Positions 62,383 through 64,000 of a stretch of DNA of 64,000 nt are shown here, piece after piece. Where the stretch lies: contig CANLMI010000002.1 of NCBI GenBank assembly GCA_947492375.1, forward strand, positions 121,529 to 185,528, in the 5' to 3' direction. The notes beneath the pieces are model-generated. The model saw only the letters and a program-made list of their open reading frames with translations, did not search any database and was not told the DNA's origin. Within the stretch, counting starts at the first letter, position 1. Every line of letters begins with the position of its first letter. Source of the DNA: an uncultured Kordiimonas sp. Its GTDB lineage: Bacteria > Pseudomonadota > Alphaproteobacteria > Sphingomonadales > Kordiimonadaceae. The position numbers and the translations under genes are program-made.

Positions 62383-63393
62383 ATGAGTGAAAATGCTGTT
62401 GATTTAACTGGCTCCCAAAAAGCAGCCGCTTTCATGCTTGCCGTTGGCGAAAGTCACGGACAGGCAATTTGGGAAGCTTTATCAGATGATGAAATCAAAG
62501 AACTATCACAACATATGTCGAATCTGGGTTCAATAAATGCAGATGATGTAGAAAACCTTTTTATCGAATTTGCCTCACAAGTTTCTTCAGTTGGCAATTT
62601 AAATGGGTCTTATGATTCAACCGAACGCCTCTTGAGAAAAATGCTGCCTGCTGACCGTGTAGGTAACATTATGGATGAAATTCGAGGCCCCGCAGGCCGC
62701 ACTATGTGGGACAAATTAGGTAATGTTAATGAAGTTGTCCTCGCGAGCTATCTAAAGAATGAATACCCTCAAACCGTTGCAGTAGTTCTGCAAAAAATCA
62801 AAGCTGAGCATGCAGCGCGCGTTCTATCCGTTCTTCCCGAAGATTTTTCAATGGAAGTTATTATGCGTATGCTCCGGATGGAAGCTGTTCAAAAAGACAT
62901 TTTAGATAAGGTTGAACAAACGCTACGTATTGAATTTATGAATAATCTCGCACGTACCAGCCGGCGCGACAGCCACGAAACGATTGCAGAGATTTTCAAT
63001 TTTCTTGACCGCAGTTCAGAAGCACGCTTCCTTTCTGCCCTTGAAGACAGGAACAGAGATTCTGCTGAGAAAATCAGAGCATTAATGTTTACATTTGAAG
63101 ACCTTGCCAATTTGGACCCACAAGGCGTTCAAACGCTTCTTCGCAATGTAGACAAAGACAAGTTAGCTCTCGGTATGAAAGGCGCTTCCGACACGCTGCG
63201 TGATCTCTTCTTCTCTAATATGTCAGAGCGTGCAGCTAAAATTCTTCGCGAAGATATGGACGCGATGGGGCCTGTTAGACTACGCGATGTAGATGAGGCC
63301 CAAATGGAAATGGTCAACAAGGCTAAAGATCTCGCAGAATCTGGCGAAATCCTATTGTCTGACAATAAAGGTGAGGATGAACTGGTTTACTAA
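62383..63393 (+). CDS. fliG: Flagellar motor switch protein FliG
   Basis: A 336-residue switch-complex protein that couples stator motion to rotor torque. It has the N-terminal FliF-binding part ([20 protein letters not shown]), a middle domain with [20 protein letters not shown], then [20 protein letters not shown], and the C-terminal torque domain with [20 protein letters not shown] and [13 protein letters not shown] [20 protein letters not shown]. The charged residues used for torque are present in this last domain. It lies between fliF and fliH. Confidence 0.95.
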   Translation: MSENAVDLTGSQKAAAFMLAVGESHGQAIWEALSDDEIKELSQHMSNLGSINADDVENLFIEFASQVSSVGNLNGSYDSTERLLRKMLPADRVGNIMDEIRGPAGRTMWDKLGNVNEVVLASYLKNEYPQTVAVVLQKIKAEHAARVLSVLPEDFSMEVIMRMLRMEAVQKDILDKVEQTLRIEFMNNLARTSRRDSHETIAEIFNFLDRSSEARFLSALEDRNRDSAEKIRALMFTFEDLANLDPQGVQTLLRNVDKDKLALGMKGASDTLRDLFFSNMSERAAKILREDMDAMGPVRLRDVDEAQMEMVNKAKDLAESGEILLSDNKGEDELVY

Positions 63394-63407
63394 CCGGGCT
63401 AAAATTC

Positions 63408-64000
63408 ATGACAGAACCTGTTAAATATACATTTGACCAAGCTTTCGACGGCGGAGAGAAAAGCCGCTTCGACGACGAAGTGGTTAAATTACGTGCCGAA
63501 ATGGAAGAGTTAAAACAAAGGGCCTATACACAAGGCGTTGAAGCTGGAAAAAACCAAACGCTGTCAGAAATTGAAGCTGCTACCCTGAATACACTTTCCG
63601 GTCTGTCGGGAAATATTCAATCATTATACGATCAACGTAACCAAACAGAAGCCGACATGAAACATGATATGGTTCAATTGGCTTATACAATTGCATCAAA
63701 GTTAGCACCGGCCCTTATAGAACGCGAGCCGCTTCATGAACTTGAAACTTTAATCATGGATTGCATGCAAACCGTTCATCACGAGCCACGATTGGTGTTA
63801 CGGGTATCAGAACAGCTTCTGGACAGCATAAGCGCCCGCGTAGAAACATTAAAAGAAATGAGCAACTTTACCGGCGATGTTGTCGTTGTAGCAGAGAATT
63901 CTCTGGGGCTACAGGATTGCACACTTGAATGGGCACAAGGCGGTACAAAGAAACGCTACGGCGAAATACAGAAGCAAGTAGAAAACCTCGTCCAAAAATA
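63408..64000 (+). CDS. fliH: Flagellar assembly protein FliH, 3' end beyond window
   Basis: An open frame from ATG 63408 (15 bp after fliG) runs to the end of the window without a stop: 197 codons visible. It begins MTEPVKYTFDQAFDGGEKSR, contains a charged coiled coil (EVVKLRAEMEELKQRAYTQG) and then a FliH/YscL-like region with LAYTIASKLAPALIEREPLH and a VVVVAENSLGLQDCTLEWAQ segment. FliH regulates the export ATPase FliI and its docking; its place after fliF-fliG is canonical. Product length cannot be given. Confidence 0.85.
   Translation, partial: MTEPVKYTFDQAFDGGEKSRFDDEVVKLRAEMEELKQRAYTQGVEAGKNQTLSEIEAATLNTLSGLSGNIQSLYDQRNQTEADMKHDMVQLAYTIASKLAPALIEREPLHELETLIMDCMQTVHHEPRLVLRVSEQLLDSISARVETLKEMSNFTGDVVVVAENSLGLQDCTLEWAQGGTKKRYGEIQKQVENLVQK

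Overview
The window comes from an alphaproteobacterium. Three things point there: a SciP/DUF1153 gene sits inside a flagellar cluster, the elongator tRNA-Met genes look alphaproteobacterial, and the mobile region carries DUF736, ArdC and DUF2958 genes typical of alphaproteobacterial plasmids and ICEs. The chromosome is fairly AT-rich, and an alkane hydroxylase plus large TonB receptors suggest a free-living, probably marine, organism. Genus cannot be fixed from this sequence.

Left chromosomal part (1-13.1 kb). A partial phosphotransferase-fold gene is followed by a large TonB-dependent receptor, a LuxR-type regulator with a degenerate receiver domain, phosphoglucomutase (pgm), and the sulfate-activation pair cysD and cysNC. 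After a shared terminator come a two-subunit sodium:solute symporter and a hydroxymethylglutaryl-CoA lyase.

Genomic island (about 13.1-51.8 kb). A 38.7-kb element is inserted inside a tRNA-Met(CAT) gene. The 3' part of that tRNA is at 13074-13118 and the 5' part at 51764-51814. The two share a 19-bp direct repeat, and joining them rebuilds a normal 77-nt tRNA. The island brings its own intact tRNA-Met(CAT), 22 bp from the broken one, so it replaces the gene it destroys. A tyrosine integrase lies next to the left end, followed by an IS481-family element, an AlpA-like protein, a tRNA-like gene with an enlarged anticodon loop, a HigBA-type toxin-antitoxin locus with a frameshifted toxin, and an IS3 remnant.

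The cargo is mostly heavy-metal handling: a mer-like uptake cluster without merA, a CusCBA copper/silver efflux operon, a TonB receptor, an ArsP-type permease, a PepSY membrane protein, a CzcCBA efflux operon and a CDF exporter. Three MerR-family regulators are interspersed, and six promoters have the 19-bp -35/-10 spacing typical of MerR control. The right third holds decayed conjugation genes: a fused and truncated ardC/DUF2958 gene, DUF736, a GntR regulator, a ribbon-helix-helix protein, a truncated traD and a truncated dsbC. The island therefore looks like a formerly conjugative element that has lost its transfer machinery.

Right chromosomal part (51.8-64 kb). A TetR regulator and alkB flank a 36-bp perfect palindrome. 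They are followed by a DUF2147 gene, mnmA, and a flagellar cluster: fliK, flgD, flgE, sciP, fliF, fliG and the start of fliH, which runs off the end of the window.
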